Assembly (NCBI GenBank): GCA_900539465.1
Contig: UQCF01000001.1
Location: 254,415-318,414 of the forward strand
Origin: an uncultured Ruminococcus sp.
GTDB lineage: Bacteria; Bacillota; Clostridia; Oscillospirales; Acutalibacteraceae
Direction of reading: 5' to 3'
DNA: 64,000 nt
In this document: piece after piece, positions 8,164 to 16,102 of the stretch
Position numbering within the stretch: position 1 is the stretch's first letter
Layout: each line of letters begins with the position of its first letter
The notes under the pieces: model-generated
The model's input: the letters and a program-made list of their open reading frames with translations, nothing else
What the model was told of the DNA's origin: nothing
Database searches by the model: none
Translations under genes and position numbers: made by a program

Positions 8164-9285
8164 TCACTCCTCCTCAACGATGTCAGAAAGATGGTCAATC
8201 TCATCACTGAAGGAGCTGTAATCGCCGAACATTCCCGAATATTCGGATTTTTTCATGATATGTATGGCGTCGGGCTCGATAAACAGACCTATTTTGTTGC
8301 CGACCGCTTCATAATCGGTGGTCTGAATCATCCACTTAAAGCCGCCTATATCTACAATTATTTCAAAATGAACACCTTTAAAGGTAACGGAAGTGACAAC
8401 ACCCGTGAGCATTCCTTTTTCGACGGGGACAATGTCAACGTCCTCGGGTCTAACAACGACATCGACCTTTTCGCCCAAAGCGAAGCCTTTATCAAGGCAC
8501 TCAAACCGAGCGCCCGAAAACTCGCATTTATAGTCTTCGAGCATAACTCCGTCGAGGATGTTGCTTTCGCCTATGAAATCCGCAACAAAGGCGTTCTTTG
8601 GCTCATTATAAATATCCTCGGGGGTGCCTATCTGCTGAATAACGCCGCCGTCCATAACAACTATTGTGTCGGACATGGAGAGAGCCTCTTCCTGATCGTG
8701 TGTAACATAAATAAAAGTAATCCCGAGCCTTTGCTGAATATTTTTCAGCTCAACCTGCATATCTTTACGAAGTTTTAAGTCAAGAGCGCCCAACGGCTCG
8801 TCAAGAAGCAGCACCTTGGGCTCAACCGCAAGAGCACGCGCGATTGCGACACGCTGCTGCTGACCGCCCGAAAGAGAGCCTACCTCTCGCCTCTCAAAGC
8901 CCTTGAGATTGACAAGCGCAAGCATTTCTTTGACTTTGTCGCGTATTTCCGCATCCTTAAGCTTTTTAAGGCGCAGACCGAAAGCGATATTTTCATAAAC
9001 GTTAAGATTCGGAAACAGTGCATAACGCTGAAAAATGGTGTTTACCTGTCTCTTGTGAGGCGGAACACCATTCATTGATTTATCTCCGAATATTATCTCG
9101 CCGCTGTCAGGCTCTAAAAAGCCTGCGATAATTCTGAGTGTTGTCGTTTTGCCGCAGCCGGAAGGTCCGAGCAAAGTGATGAACTCCTTATCGCGGATAT
9201 AAAGATTTAGATTTTCTAAAATCTTGTTGCCGCCAAGCTCAATCGAGATGTTTTTAAGGTCAATAACTACAGGATTGTTTTTCAA
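8164..9285 (-). CDS. potA: spermidine/putrescine ABC transporter ATP-binding protein
   Basis: 373 residues, TTG start at 9285 placed about 8 nt after AGAGGGG. Walker A is GPSGCGKTT (residues 40-48), the signature LSGGQQQR lies near residue 140, followed by Walker B LLLDEPLGALD and the switch His in 'VTHDQEEAL'. The C-terminal TOBE-type regulatory domain (from about residue 240, with 'VVRPEDVDIVP') is complete. It hydrolyses ATP to power polyamine import through PotBC. It is the first gene of potABCD; an AT-rich stretch upstream at 9300-9390 should hold the promoter. Confidence 0.94.
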   Translation of the reverse strand: MKNNPVVIDLKNISIELGGNKILENLNLYIRDKEFITLLGPSGCGKTTTLRIIAGFLEPDSGEIIFGDKSMNGVPPHKRQVNTIFQRYALFPNLNVYENIAFGLRLKKLKDAEIRDKVKEMLALVNLKGFERREVGSLSGGQQQRVAIARALAVEPKVLLLDEPLGALDLKLRKDMQVELKNIQQRLGITFIYVTHDQEEALSMSDTIVVMDGGVIQQIGTPEDIYNEPKNAFVADFIGESNILDGVMLEDYKCEFSGARFECLDKGFALGEKVDVVVRPEDVDIVPVEKGMLTGVVTSVTFKGVHFEIIVDIGGFKWMIQTTDYEAVGNKIGLFIEPDAIHIMKKSEYSGMFGDYSSFSDEIDHLSDIVEEE

Positions 9286-9393
9286 TTATGCAGCCCCTCT
9301 CTTTGCCGTATAAGGCTAAAAATTATAGTATTGATAGAATAAAACAAAAAAAAGTCAATGTCAAGTCGTTTAAGGTATGAAACAAAAAAAATA

Positions 9394-9464
9394 AGTTTTC
9401 GGGGGCATTCACAGGTCAAAAAAGATAAAATAAATCAATTTTTGACGAACGCTCCCGAATTTTC
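9394..9464 (-). terminator. terminator region downstream of folD
   Basis: Nested inverted repeats: an outer stem pairs TTCGGGGGCATTC (9398-9410) with GAACGCTCCCGAA (9447-9459), and an inner stem pairs GGTCAAAAA with TTTTTGAC. On the minus strand the outer stem is followed by AAACTTATTTTTTTTG. It separates folD from potA. Confidence 0.65.
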
Positions 9465-9480
9465 TGTTATGAAATTAAAT

Positions 9481-10335
9481 TTATTCCGCCGTATTTTGCA
9501 GCTTTGCCGCAGTAACGGTGTTTCTCATAAGCCTTGCGATAGTCATGGGTCCCACACCGCCCGGAACCGGTGTGATGTAGCTTGTTTTCGGCTCAACGGA
9601 GTCAAAATCAACATCGCCGCAAAGCTTGCCGCTCTCGGTTCTGTGTATGCCGACGTCAATAACGACCGCACCGTCCTTGACCATATCGGCTGTAACAAAT
9701 TTAGGCCTGCCGACCGCCGCAATGAGAACATCCGCGGTTTTTGTAATCTCTTTAAGATTTTGCGTTTTTGAGTGGCAAACCGTAACGGTTGCATCCGCCG
9801 CAAGCAAAAGCGCACTCATGGGCTTGCCTACAATGTTGCTTCTGCCGATAACAACGCAGTGCTTGCCGGAAACGGATATATTTTTATATTCGAGCATATC
9901 CATAATTCCGGCAGGTGTGCAGGGCGAGAGCCTGCCTCTGCCGATATTCAAAAGTCCGACATTTGTGGGTGAAAAACAGTCAACATCTTTTTCGGGAGCT
10001 ATTGCGTCGATAACCGCGTTGCTGTCAAGGTGCTTAGGCAGCGGAAGCTGACAGAGGATACCGTTCACATCCGCTCTCTCGTTAAGCTCTTTAACCGTTT
10101 GCATTAACTCCTCCTGCGTGGTGCTCTCGGGTAAAACGTATTCATAAGATGTTATACCGAGCTTTTCGCAAGCTTTCTTTTTATTATTCACATATACTTT
10201 AGAGGCGGGGTCGTCGCCGACTATTATAACGGCAAGAGAAACTCCGATACCCTTATTTTTAAGCTCTGCAACCTTTGCCGCCGTACCCTCGTTAAGGACT
10301 GCCGCAACCTCTTTGCCGCTTATTATTTCTGCCAT
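9481..10335 (-). CDS. folD: bifunctional methylenetetrahydrofolate dehydrogenase / methenyltetrahydrofolate cyclohydrolase
   Basis: 284 residues, the usual FolD length. The catalytic Lys lies in 'VYVNNKKKACEKLGI' near residue 54; 'CQLPLPKHL' and the NADP-binding segment 'GRSNIVGKP' (around residue 160) followed by 'PVPGGVGPMTIARLM' near the end are family signatures. It interconverts 5,10-methylene-, methenyl- and 10-formyl-tetrahydrofolate in the cytoplasm and so feeds purine synthesis and the formyl donor used by Fmt, encoded 9 kb away. It appears to be a single-gene unit with hairpins on both sides. Confidence 0.96.
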   Translation of the reverse strand: MAEIISGKEVAAVLNEGTAAKVAELKNKGIGVSLAVIIVGDDPASKVYVNNKKKACEKLGITSYEYVLPESTTQEELMQTVKELNERADVNGILCQLPLPKHLDSNAVIDAIAPEKDVDCFSPTNVGLLNIGRGRLSPCTPAGIMDMLEYKNISVSGKHCVVIGRSNIVGKPMSALLLAADATVTVCHSKTQNLKEITKTADVLIAAVGRPKFVTADMVKDGAVVIDVGIHRTESGKLCGDVDFDSVEPKTSYITPVPGGVGPMTIARLMRNTVTAAKLQNTAE

Positions 10336-10371
10336 TTAAAACACTTCCCTGTGCTGAATTTATATAAATCG

Positions 10372-10397
10372 GGGACTGTTGCTTTTGCGACAGTCCC
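10372..10397. terminator. hairpin between the YdjC-type gene and folD
   Basis: GGGACTGTTGC (10372-10382) pairs with GCGACAGTCCC (10387-10397), including one T-G pair. The clearer T-run is on the plus strand, where there is no gene; on the minus strand it follows the deacetylase stop within 10 bp but lacks a clear U-tract. Confidence 0.5.
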
Positions 10398-10405
10398 GCT
10401 CTTTT

Positions 10406-11278
10406 TTATTTTGCTTTCATCTTGATAAGCTCGCGGTAGCTGATAAGCTCTATTCCGTGGGCTTTGAGATGGTTGTGGAGCATCGGGTCTTTCATAAGCC
10501 GGTACTCCCAAACTCTGTCTTGCCAGCGCGCGGTTATGAATTTAATCTCATCGCTCTCTACCGACGGGTGAACGTAAGTTTCACAAATGCCTGCCGGAAT
10601 TTTAACTATATTTTCAAGGAACATATCACGGTAAGTCTCATAGCTTTTACGCATATCGTCGTTCCACTCGGGGAATATGAGATAATCCGGCATGGGAACT
10701 TTATAGTGTTTGCTGAGAACACCGCAGACTCTGCACGCCGCGGCATAAAGCCAATAAGGCGTACCCTCGGGGCACTGGTCTTTGAGCGGCTTTGTGCACA
10801 TTCTGAAAGCATAGCCGAAATCACGGCAAACTTTAAGAGTGGTAGGCAAAAGGCGAAGGTTGCCCTCAAGACCGTAGAGTGAACCCATGTGATTGTCAAC
10901 GTGAGACGGCTTCATGCCGAGGTCGTGTGCTTTTTGTATCTGTGCAATTATTTCAAGGCGTGTCTCTTCAAGATCTGCGTGCTTTGCAAAATCATCGCTT
11001 TCGGGCCACATAAAGCCTTTTTCGTTGCGAAGGCTCTTGCCGTCTGTGAGCGGAGACCAGTTATATTGCCCCCATTCACTTGTCATTGTAAGGTGAATAC
11101 CCACGGCGTATTGAGGGTTGTCTATTGAAAATTTGACCGCCTCTTCCGCATATTCACACGGCATCATTATTGTGGACGATTTTATTGCTCCGCATTCAAA
11201 AAGCTCAATTATGGCATCGTTTGCGGATTTGCACATTCCGAAATCATCGGCATTTATAATCAGATACTTGTCCGACAC
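10406..11278 (-). CDS. YdjC/ChbG-family carbohydrate deacetylase
   Basis: 290 residues from a GTG at 11278, chosen because GGAGG stands 7 nt upstream and because the family N-terminus 'YLIINADDFGMCKSANDAI' begins there; an ATG 33 codons further up reads through the leader. Metal-binding motifs are visible: the Asp pair in NADDFG, the His in 'VGIHLTMTSEW', and 'PSHVDNHMG'. ChbG of this family removes acetyl groups from chitobiose-type sugars using a divalent metal; the actual substrate here is unknown. The gene has its own promoter and a hairpin-forming leader. Confidence 0.88.
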   Translation of the reverse strand: MSDKYLIINADDFGMCKSANDAIIELFECGAIKSSTIMMPCEYAEEAVKFSIDNPQYAVGIHLTMTSEWGQYNWSPLTDGKSLRNEKGFMWPESDDFAKHADLEETRLEIIAQIQKAHDLGMKPSHVDNHMGSLYGLEGNLRLLPTTLKVCRDFGYAFRMCTKPLKDQCPEGTPYWLYAAACRVCGVLSKHYKVPMPDYLIFPEWNDDMRKSYETYRDMFLENIVKIPAGICETYVHPSVESDEIKFITARWQDRVWEYRLMKDPMLHNHLKAHGIELISYRELIKMKAK

Positions 11279-11348
11279 TTTTTTTACCTCCGAAAATAAG
11301 GGTATGAACGGCAAAAGCCGCCGTACCCCACACTGAAATATTTTGTAT

Positions 11349-11377
11349 ATTTTACCATACGGCACATAAAATTGCAA
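11349..11377 (-). promoter_or_regulatory. sigma-A promoter of the YdjC-type deacetylase
   Basis: Minus strand TTGCAA (11372-11377), 17-bp spacer, TAAAAT (11349-11354), about 70 bp before the GTG start. The leader between them can fold a GC-rich hairpin (GGTACGGC with GCCGTTCATACC). Confidence 0.7.
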
Positions 11378-11444
11378 GCAAAAGGAGGCTCAATTAACAC
11401 ATTGTTTATAAAGAACATTTGATATTAAACATTCTGCAAAAATA

Positions 11445-11490
11445 TGTATAAAAACAAATTCGGCAGACGCGCTGTTGGCGAATCTGCCGA
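11445..11490 (-). terminator. terminator downstream of spoVM
   Basis: TCGGCAGA (11460-11467) pairs with TCTGCCGA (11483-11490), with an additional inner CGC/GCG pairing. On the minus strand a T-rich tail (AATTTGTTTTTATAC) follows. It ends the long rsmB-to-spoVM gene run. Confidence 0.75.
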
Positions 11491-11499
11491 TGCAAGAAT

Positions 11500-11589
11500 T
11501 TATGTATTTTCATTTTCCTTTTTTATGCCGAAAATAAGTCTGAGCAATCCCCTGAGAGCCTTTGGGCTTTTGACTAAAACTATCTGCAT
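11500..11589 (-). CDS. spoVM: stage V sporulation protein M
   Basis: 29 residues: MQIVLVKSPKALRGLLRLIF then GIKKENENT. ATG at 11589 follows AAGGAGG with 7-nt spacing. SpoVM of Bacillus subtilis (26 residues) is an amphipathic helix that recognises the convex forespore membrane and anchors SpoIVA, nucleating the spore coat. The same Lys-X-Pro-Lys-X-Leu-X-Gly core followed by an amphipathic helix is visible here. The location downstream of thiN in the rsmB-rlmN-prpC-prkC-rsgA-thiN run matches the Bacillus order, which strongly supports the call for so short a protein. Confidence 0.88.
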   Translation of the reverse strand: MQIVLVKSPKALRGLLRLIFGIKKENENT

Positions 11590-11602
11590 AAAGCAATCCT
11601 CC

Positions 11603-11758
11603 TTATCTTGCCACGGCAATGCCCAAAACAATGAGAGCCGCCGCGAGCACCGCTATAAGAACCGCCTTGGGGCAGCAAAAAGCAACTATAAGCCCAACGC
11701 CGAATGCGGCAAGCACAACGCCCCAGTTGCAGCCTCTTCCGTGTCTGCGACATCTCAT
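11603..11758 (-). CDS. 51-residue small membrane protein between thiN and spoVM
   Basis: ATG at 11758, TAA at 11603-11605. The peptide starts with a basic, Cys-containing head (MRCRRHGRGCNWG) and continues with two hydrophobic segments separated by FCCPK (roughly residues 14-27 and 33-50), predicting a membrane hairpin. The site upstream (GGTGGTG) is a modest ribosome binding site. The gene lies 13 bp before the spoVM start and 52 bp after the thiN stop, in the same direction, so it is part of the operon. Function is unknown; the neighbourhood suggests a sporulation or envelope role, which is inference. Confidence 0.75.
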   Translation of the reverse strand: MRCRRHGRGCNWGVVLAAFGVGLIVAFCCPKAVLIAVLAAALIVLGIAVAR

Positions 11759-11810
11759 AAAAAACACCACCACAGCTTTTAATACATACTATGGCGGTGC
11801 AAAATTTTTG

Positions 11811-12440
11811 CTACTGATTTTCTTTTGAAATTACAATGAGGAGCGTTCCTTTTTTAACGGTGACCTTGCCCTGAGGTGCAGTAATATAATTGCTCGTTCC
11901 CATAGGGTCAAACGGATAGAGAGTTCCGTTTTGAAGAGAATAATAAAATCCCTCAAGCGTTATGCCGTGAGCCGCACCGTCCAAAGCGAAAAGAGAAACC
12001 TTTTCACCGGGATTGTTTTCTATAACGGCGGTATCGTTTTTTAGGACAAAAATAAAATTGCCTTCGTCCGCAAGAGCCGCAGAAGCGCCGTGACGCTCCG
12101 CATACAAAAGAGCTTGAATGTTGGCAAATGTGTGGTCAAATCTGCCGCCTGTGCCTCCGAGAATCATAAAGCTTTTGCAGCCTGCGGCAACACCCTTTTT
12201 AAGGGCAAGCATTGTGTCGGTATCATCTTTTTCGACCGGATAGACAAGCGTTTTAACCGATGTTTCGGGTTTGGAGGATGAATCGTAATCGCCGAGATAA
12301 AGGTCGGCCTTTACGCCGAGAGGTTCGAGATGTCTCTGCCCTCCGTCTGCGGCAACGATATAATCGTCCTCATTTATTTTGGATTTTAAAGCGTCGTAAT
12401 TTTTAATATCCGCCGCACCGATTATTACCCAGCGTTTCAT
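11811..12440 (-). CDS. thiN: thiamine pyrophosphokinase
   Basis: 209 residues from ATG 12440, preceded by AAGGAG at 8-nt spacing; the GTG three codons upstream has no room for a ribosome binding site. Family motifs: 'VAADGGQRHL', 'YLGDYDSS', 'DTDTMLALKKG' and 'LGGTGGRFDHTFAN', which build the thiamine/ATP site of ThiN-type kinases. It makes thiamine diphosphate from thiamine and ATP in the cytoplasm. The start overlaps the rsgA stop (ATGA), so translation is coupled. No rpe gene lies between rsgA and thiN, unlike Bacillus. Confidence 0.93.
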   Translation of the reverse strand: MKRWVIIGAADIKNYDALKSKINEDDYIVAADGGQRHLEPLGVKADLYLGDYDSSSKPETSVKTLVYPVEKDDTDTMLALKKGVAAGCKSFMILGGTGGRFDHTFANIQALLYAERHGASAALADEGNFIFVLKNDTAVIENNPGEKVSLFALDGAAHGITLEGFYYSLQNGTLYPFDPMGTSNYITAPQGKVTVKKGTLLIVISKENQ

Positions 12441-13315
12441 AGCTGCCACTCCTTAAAATCTTTGACTTCGTTATAAAGAGCCACATAGCTGTCGTGCCGC
12501 GAGGAGCTGATTTCTCCCCTTTTAACAGCCTCGACTATGCTGCAGCCCTTATCCGCAACATGGGCACATGAGGTAAACTTGCAGGTGCCTATATACTCTT
12601 TAAATTCGGGGAAGCAATATTGCAGCTCGTCTTTTAAAATAAGCTCGCCGCTCTCAAAATCAAGAGAAGAAAAACCGGGTGTGTCCGCAACATAACCGTC
12701 GCCGAGCTTATAAAGCTCCACATGGCGCGTAGTATGCCTGCCCCTGCCGAGCTTTTTGCTGATTTCGCCTGTGGAGAGTGAAAGCGACGGCTCAATGACA
12801 TTGAGAAGCGACGATTTGCCGACGCCGGTGTTGCCCGTAAAAGCGCACACACAGCCGTCAATTTCGGCTTTAATCCGTTCCGCACCCTCCCCTGTTTTAT
12901 TGTTTACACAAAAGCATTTTATGCCCGCAAGGCGATAAATATTGAGCAGTTCATCGCAGTTTTTGAGGTCTGTTTTGGTAAAGACAACTATCGGCTCTAT
13001 GCCGCTGTGCTCGGCTATGACGGTGAGCCTGTCTATAATGAGCGTATTGGGGTTCGGCTCGCAAGACGACGCAACGATAACAAGCTTATCGAGATTTGCT
13101 ATCGGCGGCCTTTTTAAAAGATTTTTTCTCTCTAAAATTTCATCAATCGTATTTTGACCGACCTGCGAAACGCTTATAATTACTCGGTCGCCCGCAACGG
13201 GGGTTATTTTATCTTTGCGAAAAATGCCCTTTGCTTTACATTCATATACTTCACCGGCGGCTTCTATATAGTAGAAGCCGCCGATACCTTTAGTTATAAT
13301 TCCTTCGTACTGCAT
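12437..13315 (-). CDS. rsgA: ribosome small subunit-dependent GTPase A
   Basis: 292 residues from ATG 13315, which overlaps the prkC stop by one base (TGATG); a TTG one codon upstream is an alternative. An N-terminal OB-fold precedes a circularly permuted GTPase with 'NKTGEG' (G4-like region), 'GNTGVGKSSLLN' (P-loop, around residue 165) and 'DTPGFSS' (G3). A C-terminal zinc-binding segment (CKFTSC, HVADKGC) completes the family pattern. RsgA assists late maturation of the 30S subunit. Its place next to the PrkC kinase is conserved in Firmicutes, where CpgA (RsgA) is a PrkC substrate. Confidence 0.95.
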   Translation of the reverse strand: MQYEGIITKGIGGFYYIEAAGEVYECKAKGIFRKDKITPVAGDRVIISVSQVGQNTIDEILERKNLLKRPPIANLDKLVIVASSCEPNPNTLIIDRLTVIAEHSGIEPIVVFTKTDLKNCDELLNIYRLAGIKCFCVNNKTGEGAERIKAEIDGCVCAFTGNTGVGKSSLLNVIEPSLSLSTGEISKKLGRGRHTTRHVELYKLGDGYVADTPGFSSLDFESGELILKDELQYCFPEFKEYIGTCKFTSCAHVADKGCSIVEAVKRGEISSSRHDSYVALYNEVKDFKEWQL

Positions 13316-15342
13316 CAATCATAGTCCTCTTCAATAGGTTCAGAAGGAGTTGTTGACTCGCTCGTAGGTTCTTCTTTGAGCGAATGAGTCTCTTCGTTAT
13401 AGGTCTTGGGCGGAGTGGAAGCAAAGTTTATAAGGCAGTTGTAATAAAGCTGACCGTCAATATAAACCTCAAATTTATCCGAAGCACCGGAGCCCTTGAC
13501 TGTGACGTTATAATACAATCCGTCCATGCGAACATTGTCGTCTGTCTTAACGGTTTTGCCGTTGAGCTTTGCCTCGACCTTGCGAAGCTTCAAGAAAGAT
13601 TCGGTGGGAAGTCTGAAACGAACGGTTGTTTCAACGCTCGGGTCTACTCCCTTGCTGACATAAATCTTTACGCTTGTTCCCGACGGCACCTTAGTTCCGT
13701 CGCTGACGCTCTGGCGGATAACCGTACCTGCGCCGACTGTATCGCTGTATTCTTCAACAATCTCAACATCAAGACCGAGGCTTGTCAAAAGCTTTTTGGC
13801 ATTTGCACTCGAAAGACCCGAAGCATCTTTAACGGTGACATATTCAATATCTTCGCCCTCATAGGCGTTGTACTCAACCGTTACGGTTTCGCCGACAGTT
13901 GCCATAGTTCCCGAACCGGGAGTTACCTTTATGACTACGCCCGGGTCTATGCCCTCCATCTTAACCTTTTTGGGTTTGACGGTGAAGCCGAGATTTTCGA
14001 GCTGAGAAATAACATAGGCATAGTCGCTGCCGACAAGCCCGCTCGGAATTTCTTTTTGCTCGCTGCTGACTGCGATTGTGAGCTGAATAACCGTCTTCTC
14101 TTCGTCTATTCGTGTGCCCTTCTCCGGTGTTTGGTCAATAACCGTACCGGGAGCTTTAGTATCGTCATTTTTGGTGATTGGGTCTGCGAAGTTGAATTTA
14201 TCGTATTCGCTGTTGCCCTCTATCTCTTCATAATAATTCATGTCGATAAAGTTCGGCACCTTGGTTTTGTTAAAGCCGAAGCCGCCGTTAAAATCTATCC
14301 AGCCGACCTTAACCGCAATCGCGCACAGCACGCCGACCACAACGACAAGACCCGCTATTATGCCGACAAGCACGGGAATTGTGCGGTTTTTGACATCCTC
14401 TTCTTCCTCATCATCTTCGTCCTCTATTTTTACGGGAGCGGGAATTTCGGAGGTTTTGGTTATTGCCTTGGTAGGCTCTGTATCAACAAAATAAGAATAG
14501 TTAAACTGAATTGACGGATTTCTCTTGAACTCTTCAAGGTCAAGAATCATCTCTGCCGCAGACTGATATCGCTCGGCAACATTCTTTTTCATTGCGTGCA
14601 TTATAATCTGCTCAAGACCTATCGGAATATCGGGGTTAATCTCGGTTGGTCTTTTAGGCTCGTTCTGAAGCTGCATTATCGCAACCGAAACGGAGCTGTC
14701 CGCAACAAAGGGCAGCTGACCCGTGAGCATTTCATAAAACATTACGCCGACGGAATAAAGGTCTGCCTTATCGTCCGTGACATCGCCCCTTGCCTGCTCG
14801 GGGCTGATGTAATGAACCGAGCCGATTGTGGAATCGGAGAGAGTTCTCGTCTCGCTTCTGCTGAAGCGCGCAATGCCGAAATCGGTAACCTTAATGGTTC
14901 CGTTTTCAAGCAGCATAATGTTCTGCGGCTTAATATCTCTGTGGACAACGCCCTTATCGTGAGCATGCTGCAAGGCTCTTAAAATCTGCATAACGAAATA
15001 AACAGCCTCTTTTTGGTTTATAACACCCTGCTGCTCAATATACTCTTTAAGCGTTATGCCCTCAACATACTCCATAACTATGTACTGGAGTCTGTCGCCG
15101 TAGCTGACATCATATACCTTAACGATGTTGGGGTGTGAGAGCACAGCAATGGCTTTTGATTCGTTTTTGAATCTGCGGCGGAACTCCTCATTGGCGAGGT
15201 ACTCTTCTTTAAGGATTTTAACCGCTACTATTCTGTCGTCAATATTATCATAGGCTTTATAGACAACTGCCATTCCGCCAACGCCGATTATTTCGCGAAT
15301 CTCATATCTTCCGTCAAGGCGTTTGCCAACGTAACTTTCCAT
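13315..15342 (-). CDS. prkC: PASTA-domain serine/threonine protein kinase
   Basis: 675 residues from ATG 15342 (GAGAGG upstream); the longer open frame extends into the prpC end without a ribosome binding site. The kinase domain shows 'GVGGMAVVYKA', the Lys in 'VAVKILKEE', 'HRDIKPQN' and 'DFGIARFS'. After an acidic stretch near residue 325 comes one membrane helix (residues about 330-350), then three extracellular PASTA repeats and a Ser/Thr/Glu-rich tail ending in DYD. PrkC senses muropeptides or lipid II and controls germination and cell wall metabolism in Bacillus. Paired with its phosphatase 19 bp upstream. Confidence 0.95.
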   Translation of the reverse strand: MESYVGKRLDGRYEIREIIGVGGMAVVYKAYDNIDDRIVAVKILKEEYLANEEFRRRFKNESKAIAVLSHPNIVKVYDVSYGDRLQYIVMEYVEGITLKEYIEQQGVINQKEAVYFVMQILRALQHAHDKGVVHRDIKPQNIMLLENGTIKVTDFGIARFSRSETRTLSDSTIGSVHYISPEQARGDVTDDKADLYSVGVMFYEMLTGQLPFVADSSVSVAIMQLQNEPKRPTEINPDIPIGLEQIIMHAMKKNVAERYQSAAEMILDLEEFKRNPSIQFNYSYFVDTEPTKAITKTSEIPAPVKIEDEDDEEEEDVKNRTIPVLVGIIAGLVVVVGVLCAIAVKVGWIDFNGGFGFNKTKVPNFIDMNYYEEIEGNSEYDKFNFADPITKNDDTKAPGTVIDQTPEKGTRIDEEKTVIQLTIAVSSEQKEIPSGLVGSDYAYVISQLENLGFTVKPKKVKMEGIDPGVVIKVTPGSGTMATVGETVTVEYNAYEGEDIEYVTVKDASGLSSANAKKLLTSLGLDVEIVEEYSDTVGAGTVIRQSVSDGTKVPSGTSVKIYVSKGVDPSVETTVRFRLPTESFLKLRKVEAKLNGKTVKTDDNVRMDGLYYNVTVKGSGASDKFEVYIDGQLYYNCLINFASTPPKTYNEETHSLKEEPTSESTTPSEPIEEDYD

Positions 15343-15361
15343 ATAATAAATACACCTCTCA

Positions 15362-16090
15362 TCAATTTGAAAGAACAACGACGGTAATGTTATCTCCGCC
15401 GCCGTTATAATTGGCGGTTTTAACAAGTTCGTCTGCTATCTCATATCTGCTGCTGTTTTTTGCTATGGAATATATTGTAGGCTCGTCAACGTAATTTGTA
15501 AGCCCGTCGGTGCAAAGAAGAACTATATCTTTGTCTTTATCTATCTCTTCCTGAAAGAAATCGACTCTTATATCACGGTCAACGCCCAAAGCTCTTGTTA
15601 TAACATTCTTTTTGGGGTGAAAACGTGCCTCTTCTTTTGTAATCTCTCCGTTGTCAATCATATTTTGAACGACCGAGTGATCCGTAGTGACCTGAAACAT
15701 ACTTTCGGATACTATATATACCCTGCTGTCACCTACGCTTGCGACATACACTCTGTCAACATTTATTATTACGGCAACCACCGTAGTACCCATGCCGAAC
15801 AAAGCCTCGTTCTGCCCCGCCGTGTCAAACACAAGCATATTGGCACTCTCGATAGCGGAAATAAGCAAATTCTTTATAGAACCGTCAGACATGCCCGCGT
15901 GGTAGCATGTCGCTATTTTTTCCGATATAAGTTTTACGGCTGTTGCGCTTGCTACGTTTCCCCCGGCGGCTCCGCCCATTCCGTCGCAAACCACAGCCCA
16001 TGCGACATTGCCCGGCAGTTCGCCTGCGGCGTAAGAGTCCTGATTATTGCTTCTGACAAGACCCTTGTCGCTCTTTGCTGCTATTTTCAT
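15362..16090 (-). CDS. prpC: PP2C-family protein phosphatase (partner of PrkC)
   Basis: 242 residues, close to B. subtilis PrpC. Metal-binding Asp residues lie in 'NNQDSY' , 'VVCDGMGG' and 'LLCTDGLTNYV', with 'GGGDNITVVV' at the C-terminus. It dephosphorylates PrkC and its targets using Mn/Mg. It lies between rlmN and prkC in the conserved order. No signal peptide or membrane helix; cytoplasmic. Confidence 0.95.
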   Translation of the reverse strand: MKIAAKSDKGLVRSNNQDSYAAGELPGNVAWAVVCDGMGGAAGGNVASATAVKLISEKIATCYHAGMSDGSIKNLLISAIESANMLVFDTAGQNEALFGMGTTVVAVIINVDRVYVASVGDSRVYIVSESMFQVTTDHSVVQNMIDNGEITKEEARFHPKKNVITRALGVDRDIRVDFFQEEIDKDKDIVLLCTDGLTNYVDEPTIYSIAKNSSRYEIADELVKTANYNGGGDNITVVVLSN

Positions 16091-16102
16091 TATTAACCCT
16101 CC

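Noticed and set aside
8146..8778. 210-residue plus-strand open frame over potA
   Set aside because: Antisense shadow of the intact potA gene.
10336..10405. THF or other riboswitch before folD
   Set aside because: The gap is only 70 bp and holds a simple hairpin; no conserved riboswitch core recognised.
13384..14514. 376-residue plus-strand open frame
   Set aside because: It is antisense to prkC, has no ribosome binding site or family resemblance, and reads like reverse-frame protein.
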